Shown here one piece after another: positions 33,814-42,540 of a DNA stretch of 64,000 nt. A model generated the notes under the pieces. The model was not told where the DNA came from. It saw nothing but the letters and a program-made list of their open reading frames with translations, and did no database searches. The translations under genes and the position numbers were made by a program. The stretch's first letter is position 1; each line of letters starts with the position of its first letter. The DNA is from UBA8079 sp965205535 (GTDB lineage Bacteria; Pseudomonadota; Alphaproteobacteria; UBA6615): the NCBI GenBank assembly GCA_965205535.1, contig CBDBHH010000005.1:2976001-3040000 (forward strand), read 5' to 3'.

Positions 33814-34796
33814 TGACCGATCTGACGGTGCCCGAAGCGTTTCGTGCGCGGCCTCCCTGGTTCGGCGCGGACCTGCAGACGCTTCGCAACACCTTGATGC
33901 GGGACCGGGCCGATCTGGATCCGTGGCCGGGTGACCGCCTTTATTTCGTCGCGGACAATGGGGATCGTCTGAACGGGGTTCTTCACGCCGCGCGCGACGA
34001 CCAAAGTGAACTGGTCGTCCTCATCCACGGCCTCACAGGATGTGAGGACAGCGCGTATGTCCGCGCGAGTGCGCGTTACTTGCTGGAGGCCGGCTACGGC
34101 GTGCTGCGCCTGAACCTGCGCGGTGCCCAGCCTTCGCGTCCGGATTGTCGTCGCATGTATCATTCCGGGTGCAGCGATGATCTCGTGCTGGTCTTCAATC
34201 GCCTGGCAGACATGGGCTACAGCGCGGACAGAATGCTTGCGGTCGGTTATTCGCTCGGCGGCAATATCCTGCTCAAATATCTCGCCGAGACCGGTCCCTC
34301 GGCCCAGTTGGCGCGGGCCGTGACCGTCTCGACACCCCTCGACCTGGCAACCGTGTCACGTCGATTGGAGGCACCGCGTAACACGCTCTATCAACGTTGG
34401 TTGCTGGACCGGATGAAACTCGACTGGGCTGGCGGACCGCTCGACCTGTCGCCGCTGCAACGCGATGCGCTGGATCGCGCGGCGTCGATCCGGGAATTTG
34501 ACGATGGTGTCGTCGCGCCGAGCAACGGCTATTCGGATGCTGACGAGTATTACGCGCGTTGTGCGGCGGGGCCGCGCCTGGCCGAGATCAGCATTCCGAC
34601 CTTGCTGGTGCATGCCGAAGACGACCCATGGATACCGGCCCGGATATACAGGCACTTCAAATCATCGATGCCGGCAAACATGCATCTCGCACTGGCGTCG
34701 GGCGGTGGCCACGTCGGATTCCATGGCAAAGATGGCCGGTGGCACGATCTGGCCGCACTTCGTTTCTTCGGTGGAGCACCCGAGCGCGGCGCATGA
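33813..34796 (+). CDS. alpha/beta hydrolase, YheT family
   Basis: A 327-residue esterase-like hydrolase. PPWFGADLQTLRNTLM is the family N-terminus. Oxyanion region LIHGLTGCEDS, nucleophile elbow VGYSLGGNILLKYLAE, acidic residue in LLVHAEDDPWIP and His in GGGHVGFHGK complete the expected triad. Substrates in this family are poorly known. It starts within the stop of the preceding hydrolase, so the two were a coupled pair. It ends convergent to the peroxiredoxin gene. Confidence 0.88.
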   Translation: MTDLTVPEAFRARPPWFGADLQTLRNTLMRDRADLDPWPGDRLYFVADNGDRLNGVLHAARDDQSELVVLIHGLTGCEDSAYVRASARYLLEAGYGVLRLNLRGAQPSRPDCRRMYHSGCSDDLVLVFNRLADMGYSADRMLAVGYSLGGNILLKYLAETGPSAQLARAVTVSTPLDLATVSRRLEAPRNTLYQRWLLDRMKLDWAGGPLDLSPLQRDALDRAASIREFDDGVVAPSNGYSDADEYYARCAAGPRLAEISIPTLLVHAEDDPWIPARIYRHFKSSMPANMHLALASGGGHVGFHGKDGRWHDLAALRFFGGAPERGA

Positions 34797-34827
34797 AAAA
34801 GGGGCTCCCCCGTGAGGAAGCGCCCCT
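34796..34827 (-). terminator. intrinsic terminator of the peroxiredoxin gene
   Basis: On the minus strand AGGGGC-g-CTTCC pairs with GGGGG-a-GCCCCT around TCAC (two G-T pairs), followed by TTTTT. It begins 21 bases after the peroxiredoxin stop and lies at the very end of the YheT gene. Confidence 0.75.
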
Positions 34828-34847
34828 GAATTCACATCGCGAATTGG

Positions 34848-35507
34848 TTACTTCGGCTGCGGAACAATCCGCAGATACGGGCGCGGCGCGTTCCAGCCAT
34901 CCGGGTAGGCCGCCTTGGCGTCCTCGTCGGATACGGCCGGCAGGATGATGACGTCTTCGCCGTCCTTCCAGTTCACCGGGGTGGCCACCTTGTGGTTGGC
35001 GGTGAGTTGCAGGGAATCGATGACACGCAGGATCTCGTCGAAATTGCGACCGGTGCTCATCGGATACGAGATCATCAGTTTGACCTGCTTGTCGGGGCCG
35101 ACGATGTAGACGTTGCGGACGGTCGCGTTCGTGGCCGCGGTCCGGCCTTCGGACGTGCCTTCCTCGGTTGCCGGCAGCATGCCGTAGAGCTTGGCAACGG
35201 TGAGTTCGCTGTCGCCGATCAACGGATAGTTAACCTTGGCGCCCTGGGTCTCCTCAATGTCGCTGATCCATTGCTCATGGTTGTCCACCGGGTCGACACT
35301 CAGGCCGATGACCTTCACGTCGCGCTTATCGAACTCGGGCTTGAGTTTCGCCATGTAGCCCAGCTCGGTCGTGCAAACCGGCGTGAAGTCCTTGGGGTGC
35401 GAGAACAACACGCCCCAGCTGTCGCCCAGCCATTCGTGGAATTTGATCGTGCCTTCTGTGGTCTGCGCCTCGAAGTCGGGCGCTGTATTCCCAATTTGTA
35501 CCGCCAT
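34848..35507 (-). CDS. 1-Cys peroxiredoxin (Prx6 type)
   Basis: A 219-residue thiol peroxidase reducing hydrogen and organic peroxides. The active-site motif is FSHPKDFTPVCTTELG with peroxidatic Cys45; Thr and the conserved Arg in the ATNATVRNVYIV region complete the site. The long C-terminal domain (VATPVNWKDGEDVIILP) is the Prx6 signature. No second catalytic cysteine is visible. It stands alone with its own terminator. Confidence 0.93.
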   Translation of the reverse strand: MAVQIGNTAPDFEAQTTEGTIKFHEWLGDSWGVLFSHPKDFTPVCTTELGYMAKLKPEFDKRDVKVIGLSVDPVDNHEQWISDIEETQGAKVNYPLIGDSELTVAKLYGMLPATEEGTSEGRTAATNATVRNVYIVGPDKQVKLMISYPMSTGRNFDEILRVIDSLQLTANHKVATPVNWKDGEDVIILPAVSDEDAKAAYPDGWNAPRPYLRIVPQPK

Positions 35508-35683
35508 GTTCGTCTCTCCTCGTATTTGATCCCCACCGGCGATCTTGTGTCGACCGCCGCAGCGCGTTGTTGCGCATTCAGTTTGATAGTCTGACCTTTA
35601 GTTAGATCGCGGAGACCCTAATGACAAGGTGGCGCCGTAAATTGTGTAATTACACAAAAAATTACGTGAATTAGGCTTCGGGC

Positions 35684-36337
35684 CTATTTGGTTTCGGCCG
35701 GAGGTACCGGTTCTGCCTGTTCCTCATCATCCGCTTTCGGTTCCTGTAGCGATTCCCAATGCACGATGTGCTCCTGGATCGATGCGAGGATGTCGTTCAC
35801 CGGCGTGTCGAGGCCGTATTGCTGCATGATCGGTTCCTGGATCGAGAACTCCGCACGTACGAATTGCAGCCAGGAGAAGGGGACCGGCGCGGTCGGCCTT
35901 ACCTTGGGCAACTCGGCGAACTTGAACAGCAGATATGGTTTTTTGCGGGTGCGCGTGATCGAGGCGACAATGCCGCGGCGCACTTGGCTCGAATGGGCAA
36001 TGAACTCGATATTTTCCCACGGCACGGTGCCGACCAGCCATTCGCGAAAATACACGCCATTCTCGTCGACCAGGACCTGCGCGTTGCGGTTTTGCATTCG
36101 CATGAATGTGACAACGGCCCAGACCAGTGCTGCGGCGATGAGTACGCCCGCGAACCGCCAGGAATCCTCGACCGGTCCTTCGGCGGCGAACGGGATTATC
36201 AGGCACATGGCCGCGAGGGTCAGGATCGCGGTCAGGCGCCAAAACTGGATACGCTGGCTGTAGCGGGCAATCAGGGATTCGGGTGCCGTGGTTGGTGCGT
36301 CGCCCTCGGTTGCAGGCGTGTCTCCGTTACTCGCCAT
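35684..36337 (-). CDS. membrane protein of unknown function with PH-like segment
   Basis: A 217-residue protein with an acidic N-terminal tail, two adjacent membrane helices (about residues 33-52 and 62-82), then a cytoplasmic domain beginning QVLVDENGVYFREWLVGTVP and WENIEFIAHSSQ. The pattern (short hairpin membrane anchor plus a domain with WENI) resembles bacterial PH-domain membrane proteins, but the assignment is only by shape. The C-terminus is acidic and Pro/Glu-rich. The start lies inside the end of hemB (11 bases overlap), so the two are likely co-translated. Confidence 0.7.
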   Translation of the reverse strand: MASNGDTPATEGDAPTTAPESLIARYSQRIQFWRLTAILTLAAMCLIIPFAAEGPVEDSWRFAGVLIAAALVWAVVTFMRMQNRNAQVLVDENGVYFREWLVGTVPWENIEFIAHSSQVRRGIVASITRTRKKPYLLFKFAELPKVRPTAPVPFSWLQFVRAEFSIQEPIMQQYGLDTPVNDILASIQEHIVHWESLQEPKADDEEQAEPVPPAETK

Positions 36338-37343
36338 TGAGAAGCCGTGCCGCATCGATGGCGAAATAGGTCAGCACGCCGCTGCAGCCCCCCCGCTTGA
36401 ACGCCATCAGGGTTTCCATCATCACGCGTTGATAGTCCAACGCGCCATTATCGGCCGCGAAACGCAGCATCGCGTACTCGCCGCTCACATTGTAGGCGAA
36501 AGTCGGAACGCCAAACTGGGATTTCACACGCTGGATGATGTCGAGATAGGGCAGGCCGGGTTTCACCATGATCATGTCCGCACCCTCGTCGATATCGAGG
36601 GCCACCTCGCGCAGCGCCTCGTCGCTGTTGGCCGGATCCATCTGGTAGGTGTCCTTGGTCTCGCCTTTCAGAAATCCCGCGCTGTCGATGGCATCACGAA
36701 ACGGGCCATAGAAACCCGATGAGAATTTTGCGGCGTACGACATCAGCAACACACGGTCATGGCCGTTAGTGTCGAGCGCCTTGCGCAAGGCGCCGATCCG
36801 GCCATCCATCATGTCTGACGGCGCGATGATGTCGCAGCCGGCCTCGACCTGTACCAGCGCCTGACGACACAGCGCCTCGATGGTCTCGTCGTTGACGACA
36901 TGGCCATCGCGCACGATCCCGTCATGGCCGTCGGAATTGAAGGGATCCAGCGCGACATCGCACATGACACCGATATCCGGGTGTGCGTCCTTGATCGCGC
37001 GAATGCCCTGACAGACCAGATTGTCGGGATTCCACGCTTCCGCGCCGTCGGGAGTCTTGAGTTCTGCCGGCGTGGCGGGAAAAAGTGCAACGGAAGGAAT
37101 GCCAAGCGACTTGGCTTCGCCAACGGCAGCTGGCAGGCGGTCGACGGAATAACGGATAACGCCCGGCATGGTCGGGATCTCTTCCGTCCGATCCGTGCCG
37201 TCACACACGAAGATCGGCCAGATAAAGTCATCCGGTGACAGCAGGTTTTCCCGCACCATGCGGCGTGACCAGTCCCAACGCCGGTTTCGGCGCATGCGTG
37301 TCTGCGGGAACACTCCAACCGGTGTTGAGGGGCCGCGGGTCAT
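36327..37343 (-). CDS. hemB: porphobilinogen synthase (delta-aminolevulinate dehydratase)
   Basis: Joins two 5-aminolevulinate molecules to porphobilinogen in heme synthesis. The 338-residue protein shows the Schiff-base lysine region LLMSYAAKFSSGFYGPFRDA and the second active-site part GAD-MIMVKPGLPYLDII. Where the zinc-dependent enzymes have a cysteine-rich motif, this one has DVALDPFNSDGHDGI, so it is the magnesium/potassium-type enzyme common in Alphaproteobacteria. The N-terminus is Arg-rich (RMRRNRRWDWSRRM). Confidence 0.95.
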   Translation of the reverse strand: MTRGPSTPVGVFPQTRMRRNRRWDWSRRMVRENLLSPDDFIWPIFVCDGTDRTEEIPTMPGVIRYSVDRLPAAVGEAKSLGIPSVALFPATPAELKTPDGAEAWNPDNLVCQGIRAIKDAHPDIGVMCDVALDPFNSDGHDGIVRDGHVVNDETIEALCRQALVQVEAGCDIIAPSDMMDGRIGALRKALDTNGHDRVLLMSYAAKFSSGFYGPFRDAIDSAGFLKGETKDTYQMDPANSDEALREVALDIDEGADMIMVKPGLPYLDIIQRVKSQFGVPTFAYNVSGEYAMLRFAADNGALDYQRVMMETLMAFKRGGCSGVLTYFAIDAARLLNGE

Positions 37344-37524
37344 GACCGCTCCTGAGCAATGCCTGAAAGGGCCGGAAACATAGACGCAACCGGCCTCGGG
37401 TCCAAGCCCTGTGCACTTCCCTCGCCAGACGATCTGCGCCTATAGTTTTACGAGGGATTTGTGTTTGTTTTTGGAGGCATGACATGCGCCGGGGTTGGCG
37501 CATTCGAATTGGGGGGAACAAAAG

Positions 37525-38766
37525 ATGGCGAAGCCAAAAGTCATTGTGAACATGTATCCGGTATTGCCGGCCGTCGACGAGGCGGACCGCGCCGCGAAAC
37601 GGCCGATCGGCCGGAATTCCGAGATCTACAACACGGTGCTGCACGAGATGATCGACATCGTCAAAGCAGCCGACGATCTTGGTGTCTGGGGTGTCAGCAC
37701 GATCGAGCATCATCTTCATTCCGAAGGCTATGAGCTTGCCCCCAGCCCGGGCATCGTCAACGCCATGTGGTCGCAACATGTGAAGAACGCGCGTGTCGGG
37801 ACGATCGGATATGTCGCGGCGACCCGAGATCCCATCCGGATGGCCGAGGAAATGGCGGTCATGGACCATGTGACCCAGGGCAAGTATTTCGCCGGGTTCG
37901 CGCGGGGTTATCAGGCCCGCTGGGCGCATATCCTGGGCCAGTATGTCGACGCGCAGGCGACGTCGTCCGATGGTGGCGAGGTCGATGTGCGAAACCGTGA
38001 ATTGTTCGAGGAACGCGTACTGCAGGTCGTCGATTGCTGGAAAAACGAGACGGTTTCGTTCGACGGCAAGTACTACAAGGCGCCCTATCCCTATGACACC
38101 GGTGTCGAGAACTTCCCAGCCGCGCCCGTCGCCCAACGCATGGGTGCGCCGGGCGAGATTGACGCGGACGGGACGACCGTGCGGCGTGTCTCCGTTGTCC
38201 CGCAGCCCTATCAGGACCCGCATCCGCCGGTCTTCGTTGCGGTGAGCGCCAGTCCGGATTCGATCCGCTTCTGCTCGAAAAACGGGTTCTCACCAGTGTA
38301 TTTCACACCGCTCGATCATCTGGTGGAACTGGCCAAGGTCTATGTGGACGAAGGTCAGAAGACCGGACGGGACCTCCAGTTCGGTGCCAACCAGACGATC
38401 GTGCGCTGGCCGCATTTCTCGCGCGACAAGGCGCATTTCCGCGAGCAGCTCGCGGCTTATGACGCCGAGTTCTACAAGAACATCTACGGCTCCTTCTTTC
38501 CGTTCCTGGTCGACGGTGTCGACAGCGACGAAGCCATGGTCGACCGCATGGTCGACACAGGAATCTTCATCGGCGGGACCGTCGAGGACACGATTGCCGA
38601 GTGGAAGCACACCTATGAGCGTATGCCGTCGGAATATATCTGCCTCATCTGGCACTACGCGATGTGTCCGAAGGAGAAGGTGATCGAGGAGCTGGAAATC
38701 TTCATGGAGAAGGTTCTGCCGGAGCTGGATATCCCCGACTTCGACCCGGTAATGCCGGCTGTTTAG
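37525..38766 (+). CDS. LLM-class flavin-dependent oxidoreductase (luciferase-like)
   Basis: A 413-residue TIM-barrel flavin monooxygenase of the bacterial-luciferase family. Visible features are the DLGVWGVSTIEHH and VGYVAATRDPIRMAEEMAVM strands and the nearby YFAGFARGYQARW, typical of the FMN/F420 barrel. The substrate is unknown. The ATG at 37525 follows GGGGGGAAC; an in-frame start at 37495 adds ten residues. It is monocistronic, with an AT-rich region before the next regulator gene. Confidence 0.85.
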   Translation: MAKPKVIVNMYPVLPAVDEADRAAKRPIGRNSEIYNTVLHEMIDIVKAADDLGVWGVSTIEHHLHSEGYELAPSPGIVNAMWSQHVKNARVGTIGYVAATRDPIRMAEEMAVMDHVTQGKYFAGFARGYQARWAHILGQYVDAQATSSDGGEVDVRNRELFEERVLQVVDCWKNETVSFDGKYYKAPYPYDTGVENFPAAPVAQRMGAPGEIDADGTTVRRVSVVPQPYQDPHPPVFVAVSASPDSIRFCSKNGFSPVYFTPLDHLVELAKVYVDEGQKTGRDLQFGANQTIVRWPHFSRDKAHFREQLAAYDAEFYKNIYGSFFPFLVDGVDSDEAMVDRMVDTGIFIGGTVEDTIAEWKHTYERMPSEYICLIWHYAMCPKEKVIEELEIFMEKVLPELDIPDFDPVMPAV

Positions 38767-38933
38767 TTTGGTTTCGGAAGGGTTGGTTTTGCCCGGCTCA
38801 TTGCCATAAATAAGCTTGGAATCCGGCCGATTTATACGCGATCGATATCGCGATTTTGATTTAAGCCCTCCTTAACCTGTGTCTGCGATCCTGCATGCTC
38901 AATTTGGCGCTTGGAATGCGGGAGATGCAGGAA

Positions 38934-39419
38934 ATGAAACAGACATATCTAGCGACGATCGTCCTGCTCGAACGGATGCATCGCCAGTTTCTCGAGGTGA
39001 TCAAGTCGGAGCTTGAAGGTCACGACATTCGCGATATCAACAACGTGCAGGCTCTGATCCTCTACAATATCGGCGGCGACGAGATGACCGTCGGAGAGCT
39101 GACCCTGCGCGGCTACTATCTCGGCTCGAATGTGTCTTACAACGTCAAAAAAATGACCGAGCATGGTTACCTTCATCAGGAACGCTCATCCCACGACCGA
39201 CGTTCCGTACGCGTTAAGCTGACGGAGAAAGGCCTCGAGCTCAGCCGTCTGCTCGAGCAGATGTTCGAACGTCATGTGGAAGCGGTGGAAGATTCTATCG
39301 ACGAGGAAAACCTGGCCGCAGCCAATGAGAGCCTCCGGGACGTGGAACGCTTCTGGCTTCAGCAGCTTGGTTTTGGTCCGCGTGTTGCCGAGTTCTCCCG
39401 GGTGGAGACAGCGGCCTAG
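38934..39419 (+). CDS. ldtR: MarR-family winged-helix regulator, LdtR-like
   Basis: A 161-residue regulator beginning MKQTYLATIVLLERMHRQFL. The winged helix has GELTLRGYYLGSNVSYNVKK as recognition region and ERSSHDRRSVRVKLTEKG as wing. This matches LdtR of Rhizobiales and Liberibacter, which controls an L,D-transpeptidase and stress genes. Its target here is not known and no ldtP gene is adjacent. Upstream in-frame ATGs (38895, 38916, 38925) are possible, but the last follows AGGAA directly. Confidence 0.82.
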   Translation: MKQTYLATIVLLERMHRQFLEVIKSELEGHDIRDINNVQALILYNIGGDEMTVGELTLRGYYLGSNVSYNVKKMTEHGYLHQERSSHDRRSVRVKLTEKGLELSRLLEQMFERHVEAVEDSIDEENLAAANESLRDVERFWLQQLGFGPRVAEFSRVETAA

Positions 39420-39441
39420 ACGGCGACGGACAATTCGGAAC

Positions 39442-39475
39442 AAAAAGGGCGGCTGCGCGCGCAGCCGCCCTTTTT
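39442..39475. terminator. bidirectional terminator between ldtR and rpoH
   Basis: AAAAAGGGCGGCTGCGC is followed immediately by its exact inverse GCGCAGCCGCCCTTTTT, a 34-base perfect palindrome with a poly-A arm and a poly-T arm, so it can end transcription from both convergent genes. Confidence 0.9.
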
Positions 39476-39493
39476 GTTGTCTGAATGCCGGTG

Positions 39494-40387
39494 TCAGGCG
39501 TGAAGATCGTTGGCCAACAGCGTCGAGGCATCCTTGCCGTGTTCGCTCAGCACATGCTTTAGCTTGCCAAGCGCCTTGGCCTCTATCTGGCGAATGCGTT
39601 CCTTGCTGACCCCGAAGGTTTCGCCGATCTCGGACAGGGTGTTCTTTTCTTCCGACAGAAACCTGCGGACGATGATTTGCCGTTCGCGGTCCCCCAATGT
39701 GTCGAGCGCATCTTCGAGCCAGGCGGTGCGGACCTCGCCGTCATGGTGCCATGCCGTGATGTCCTCGGGGTTGGGGCCGTCGTCTTCCAGCATGTCCTGG
39801 AATTCGAAGTCGTCCTCATCGCCATAGCTTGCGTTCAGCGAATTATCGGGGCCACCCAGATGCGCTTCCATACGGACCACGTCCTTCGTCTTGACCTGAA
39901 GCCGGTCGGCGACGCGTTCGCGGTCCGCGTCGGTCAACGTGCCGTCGGGGCCCGTCGCGAGCTGGGCGCGTACCTTGCGGAGATTGAAGAACAGGCGCCG
40001 CTGCGCCGGCGTCGTGGCAACGCGGACGATGGAGTTATTGCGCAGGATATGATCCTGGATGGCAGCCATAATCCACCAGGATGCGTAGGTGGAGAATCGC
40101 GCATTGTGGGACGGGTCGAAGCGCTGAGCGGCTTCCATCAGCCCGATATTGCCTTCCTGTACGAGGTCACCGACCGGCAGTCCGTAGCCTTTGAACTTCC
40201 ACGCGATACGCAGGACGAACCTCGCATAGGCCTCGATCAGCTCGTGGAGTGCTGCCTCGTCCTTGTCTTCGCTCCAGCGACGCGCCAGTTCGAACTCATG
40301 TTCCTTTTCCAGGATGGGGGCCTGCATGACGGCGTTGGCGTAGCGCCGGTTTCCGCGTTCGATTGCCTGTGATGCAAATGTGGCCAT
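39494..40387 (-). CDS. rpoH: RNA polymerase heat-shock sigma factor (sigma-32)
   Basis: A 297-residue alternative sigma factor. Region 2 shows RFVLRIAWKFKGYGLPVGDL and RFSTYASWWIMAAIQDHILR; the RpoH box lies in RRLFFNLRKVRAQL; region 4 ends with FGVSKERIRQIEAKALGKLK. The start MATFASQAIERG (ATG 40387) has AAGGA 9 bases upstream; an in-frame extension of 70 residues is not family-like. It is divergent from the MarR gene at 40586. Confidence 0.93.
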   Translation of the reverse strand: MATFASQAIERGNRRYANAVMQAPILEKEHEFELARRWSEDKDEAALHELIEAYARFVLRIAWKFKGYGLPVGDLVQEGNIGLMEAAQRFDPSHNARFSTYASWWIMAAIQDHILRNNSIVRVATTPAQRRLFFNLRKVRAQLATGPDGTLTDADRERVADRLQVKTKDVVRMEAHLGGPDNSLNASYGDEDDFEFQDMLEDDGPNPEDITAWHHDGEVRTAWLEDALDTLGDRERQIIVRRFLSEEKNTLSEIGETFGVSKERIRQIEAKALGKLKHVLSEHGKDASTLLANDLHA

Positions 40388-40415
40388 GATATTCAGTCCT
40401 TTGACAAATCGGGGC

Positions 40416-40432
40416 GGGGGGCTATATCCCCC
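40416..40432 (-). promoter_or_regulatory. GC hairpin in the rpoH leader
   Basis: GGGGG-ATATAG-CCCCC on the minus strand, beginning 15 bases upstream of the rpoH ribosome binding site. It could affect leader folding or RNA stability; a heat-sensing role is speculation. Confidence 0.35.
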
Positions 40433-40473
40433 AAGGATCAACTTTGCTTTTGGTTTCGACTCGACACGAAAAG

Positions 40474-40502
40474 AATATACGCACGATGCCTGTTCGTTAC
40501 AA
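40474..40502 (-). promoter_or_regulatory. predicted rpoH promoter
   Basis: On the minus strand TTGTAA and TATATT are 17 bases apart, giving a start site near 40467 and an 80-base leader. It is a housekeeping-type match, with no sigma-32 consensus seen. Confidence 0.5.
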
Positions 40503-40504
40503 GG

Positions 40505-40523
40505 TAATATCGACTCGATATTA
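40505..40523. promoter_or_regulatory. 19 bp perfect palindrome between rpoH and marR-like gene
   Basis: TAATATCGA-C-TCGATATTA. It lies 2 bases upstream of the predicted rpoH -35 box and overlaps a weak -35 (TCGACT) for the opposite gene, whose likely -10 is TATAAG at 40534-40539. A likely operator of the divergent MarR-family protein. Confidence 0.6.
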
Positions 40524-40585
40524 TCCATCTGATATAAGATGTGGCACGTTATGACCCGATTACAGTGTATTGAGAACAGGTAGAT

Positions 40586-41179
40586 ATGTGCGCCCAAGCC
40601 ACTGATAATATTGAGAAAGAAGACCTTTCGCGGCTCCTGGACCGTCTCGGCAGGATGTCACGTGGGTTGCAATATTGTCATGGCTTGAACCCGGCCCAGT
40701 GGGACTGTTTGCGCTTCATCGGCCAGGCGAATCGCTTCTCGCGCACCCCCGGCGCGCTCGCCGCATTTCTCGGGACAACGAAGGGAACGGCCAGCCAGAC
40801 CCTGAATGCGCTCGAGAAAAAGGGTTATCTCAGTCGTGTGCCCGACCCCGACGACCGACGTGTTCGCCATATCGAATTGACCGAACTCGGCGCGGGACTG
40901 CTGGCCGAAGATCCACTCAACTGCCTCGACAAGGCAATTTCGAATTTGCCACCGGAGACCGCGGACACCATGGCCGCCGGCCTGGTTCGGCTGTGCGCCG
41001 ATATGCAGTCGCGCTGTGGCGGACAGGATCTTGGCATCTGCCAGACATGCGGGCATTTCGAAGGCGAGACAGCGGCCGGCAATATGATGTGCGGATTCAA
41101 GCAGGCCGAACTCAGCTGCGAAGACGCCACGAAGTTCTGCGTGAATTTCTCGCCGGCGGCCGATACCGAAAGCTGCTGA
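40586..41179 (+). CDS. MarR-family regulator with cysteine-rich C-terminus
   Basis: A 197-residue protein. Residues 10-125 are a MarR winged helix (GALAAFLGTTKGTASQTLNA and VPDPDDRRVRHIELT). The last 60 residues add a cysteine cluster (GICQTCGHF, MMCGFKQAELSC, KFCVNF), with Cys-x2-Cys, His and further Cys that could bind zinc, iron or an iron-sulfur cluster, or act as a redox switch. It is divergent from rpoH, and the palindrome between them suggests it regulates itself and perhaps rpoH. Confidence 0.82.
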   Translation: MCAQATDNIEKEDLSRLLDRLGRMSRGLQYCHGLNPAQWDCLRFIGQANRFSRTPGALAAFLGTTKGTASQTLNALEKKGYLSRVPDPDDRRVRHIELTELGAGLLAEDPLNCLDKAISNLPPETADTMAAGLVRLCADMQSRCGGQDLGICQTCGHFEGETAAGNMMCGFKQAELSCEDATKFCVNFSPAADTESC

Positions 41180-41197
41180 ACGGCCCCCGCGCGGGGA

Positions 41198-42424
41198 TCA
41201 GGCGCCGGTAAACGCCTGCAGTCCGGTCTGCGCGCGCCCCAGGATCAATGCATGGATGTCGTGCGTGCCTTCATAGGTGTTCACGGATTCCAGATTCATC
41301 ACATGGCGGATGACGTGATACTCGTCGGAAATGCCGTTGCCGCCATGCATGTCGCGCGCGACCCGCGCGATATCCAGCGCCTTGCCGGCGTTGTTTCGCT
41401 TCATGAGTGAAATCATCTCTGGCGTGGACTTGTCTTCGTCGATCAGCCGCCCGAGACGGAGGCTGCCGTGCAGGCCCAGCGTGATCTCGGTCTGCATGTC
41501 CGCGAGCTTCTTCTGGATGAGCTGGTTTGCGGCCAGCGGGCGTCCGAATTGTTTGCGCTCGAGCGTGTAGTCGCGGGCCGCATGCCAGCAAGCCTCGGCA
41601 GCGCCCATGGCGCCCCAGGAAATGCCGTACCGCGCCTTGTTGAGGCAGCCAAACGGTCCGCCAAGCCCGCGCGCGTTCGGGAGTTTGTTTTCCGCCGGCA
41701 CGAAGACTTCGTCCATCACGACTTCGCCGGTGGCCGAGGCACGCAGGGAAAACTTGCCTTCGATCTTGGGAGTGGAAATCCCCTTCATCTCGCGTTCCAG
41801 GATGAACCCACATATGACGCCGTCATCGTCCTTCGCCCAGACCACGAACACATCGGCGATCGGCGCGTTGGAGATCCACATTTTTGCGCCGGACAGCGCA
41901 TAGCCGCCATCGACGGATTTGGCGCGGGTCACCATGCTGCCAGGGTCGGAACCATGGTCGGGCTCGGTCAGTCCGAACGCGCCGACCCATTCGCCGGTCG
42001 CCAGTTTCGGGAGATACTTCATGCGCTGTTCTTCGGACCCGAAGGTGTAGATCGGCCACATCACCAGTGACGATTGTACCGAAAGCGCAGACCGGTAGGC
42101 TGAATCGACCCGCTCGACTTCGCGTGCGATCAGCCCGTAACAGACATGGTTCACACCCGCGCAGCCATATTTCTCGGGCAACGTCGAGCCCAGCATCCCG
42201 AGTTCGCCGAACTCATTCATGATGTCGCGATCGAATGTTTCGTTGCGGTTGGCCTCGAGGATCCGCGGCAGGAGTTTTTCCTGGCTGTAGTCGCGGGCCA
42301 TATCGCGGACCATGCGTTCGTCTTCGGTGAGCGCATCGTCGAGCAACAATGCATCGTCCCACTGGAAGCGCGGCTTGTCGCCACTGGCGCGTTTTTGATT
42401 TGCGGTGTCTGAGGCGAGGCTCAT
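41198..42424 (-). CDS. acyl-CoA dehydrogenase, glutaryl-CoA dehydrogenase type
   Basis: A 408-residue FAD enzyme. Features: GAFGLTEPDHGSDPGSM near the FAD site, GAKMWISNAPIADVFVVWAK, ARDYTLERKQFGRPLAANQL, and the catalytic Glu in NTYEGTHDIHALILGRAQTG. The conserved Arg and substrate pattern agree with glutaryl-CoA dehydrogenase, which oxidises and decarboxylates glutaryl-CoA to crotonyl-CoA in lysine and tryptophan breakdown. The ATG 42424 (MSLASDT) is preferred to an in-frame start 16 codons upstream. No CoA-transferase gene is adjacent. Confidence 0.88.
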   Translation of the reverse strand: MSLASDTANQKRASGDKPRFQWDDALLLDDALTEDERMVRDMARDYSQEKLLPRILEANRNETFDRDIMNEFGELGMLGSTLPEKYGCAGVNHVCYGLIAREVERVDSAYRSALSVQSSLVMWPIYTFGSEEQRMKYLPKLATGEWVGAFGLTEPDHGSDPGSMVTRAKSVDGGYALSGAKMWISNAPIADVFVVWAKDDDGVICGFILEREMKGISTPKIEGKFSLRASATGEVVMDEVFVPAENKLPNARGLGGPFGCLNKARYGISWGAMGAAEACWHAARDYTLERKQFGRPLAANQLIQKKLADMQTEITLGLHGSLRLGRLIDEDKSTPEMISLMKRNNAGKALDIARVARDMHGGNGISDEYHVIRHVMNLESVNTYEGTHDIHALILGRAQTGLQAFTGA

Positions 42425-42540
42425 GACTTTGGCTCCTGGTTCACGAACATGTTCTTGATTGTTGCATCGCAAAAATATGCTGCGGCGCCTCGTCGCGCCA
42501 CTGGACCTTCGCGTCTACCCACAATGTGAGACGCAAACGG

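Noticed and set aside
41185..41196. CCCCGCGCGGGG as a terminator between the MarR-like and dehydrogenase genes
   Set aside because: Short self-complementary run with only four bases possible in the loop and no T tract on either strand; too weak to call.
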